The position numbers and the translations under genes are program-made. A stretch of 64,000 nucleotides of DNA from Hormiphora californensis (lineage: Eukaryota; Ctenophora; Tentaculata; Cydippida; Pleurobrachiidae), in the NCBI GenBank assembly GCA_020137815.1, contig CM035356.1, forward strand, positions 5,862,145 to 5,926,144. Direction: 5' to 3'. The notes under the pieces are model-generated. The model was not told the origin of the DNA and made no database searches. It worked only from the letters and a program-made list of their open reading frames with translations. Position 1 is the stretch's first letter, and each line of letters begins with the position of its first letter. Below are positions 63,866-64,000 of this stretch, piece after piece.

Positions 63866-64000
63866 CTGAAATATAATAGTAGTGAGATTATAGTGAGAGT
63901 GGTGAAAGTTGAGAATAGTGGGGGGGGGGGGGGGGGGAATGGTGCCTATAGTTTAGTGAGGTGATGGAACCAAGGAACCCCTTTTCAGAAAAAAGGGGGT

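Overview
The window reads as nuclear DNA from an animal, most likely an aquatic invertebrate. The genes have many short exons with GT-AG introns, a C2H2 zinc-finger gene and a HIP1/Sla2-family gene are present, and the intergenic and intronic DNA is full of (GA)n tracts, short inverted-repeat transposons and minisatellites. I cannot name the species from sequence alone. There are no bacterial features. A run of exactly 100 Ns at 7338-7437 is an assembly gap.

Layout. (1) 3-336 (+): last two coding exons of a HIP1/HIP1R-like endocytic adaptor, cut by the window start. (2) 9266-23698 (-): a ten-exon model of a protein with two tandem KH domains (701 aa), with proline-, histidine- and glutamine-rich regions and a coiled coil. 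Its last two exons occur a second time at 5818-6786; the copies differ only by synonymous changes, with the assembly gap between them. (3) 26209-30257 (-): an apparently intact two-ORF non-LTR retrotransposon of the CR1/L2 group. (4) 32212-43882 (-): a thirteen-exon gene for a six-finger C2H2 protein (683 aa). (5) 43.9-61.2 kb: no gene I can support; transposons, microsatellites and two stretches that look like poor-quality sequence. (6) 61195-61705 (-): weak candidate exons. (7) 62150-63865 (-): the C-terminal half of a RluA-type pseudouridine synthase (RPUSD3/RPUSD4-like), cut by the window end.

The splice models for items 1, 2, 4 and 7 were built by hand. Every junction has GT and AG in the right places, every intron phase matches, and the two models complete at both ends have total lengths divisible by three.

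Mobile DNA is the dominant theme: a 109-bp hAT-type MITE family (six copies), a TA-flanked pogo/Tigger-like MITE family (at least seven copies plus a 1.28-kb member), a 1.13-kb TA-flanked element full of one repeated motif, a 2.37-kb element with guanine-run tips and a 1.5-kb foldback inside it, and several smaller inverted-repeat elements.

The most striking structure is a minisatellite of about forty units (20028-21692). Each unit is a copy of a splice-acceptor site plus the first eight codons of the KH gene's third coding exon, so the real acceptor is preceded by about forty look-alikes.
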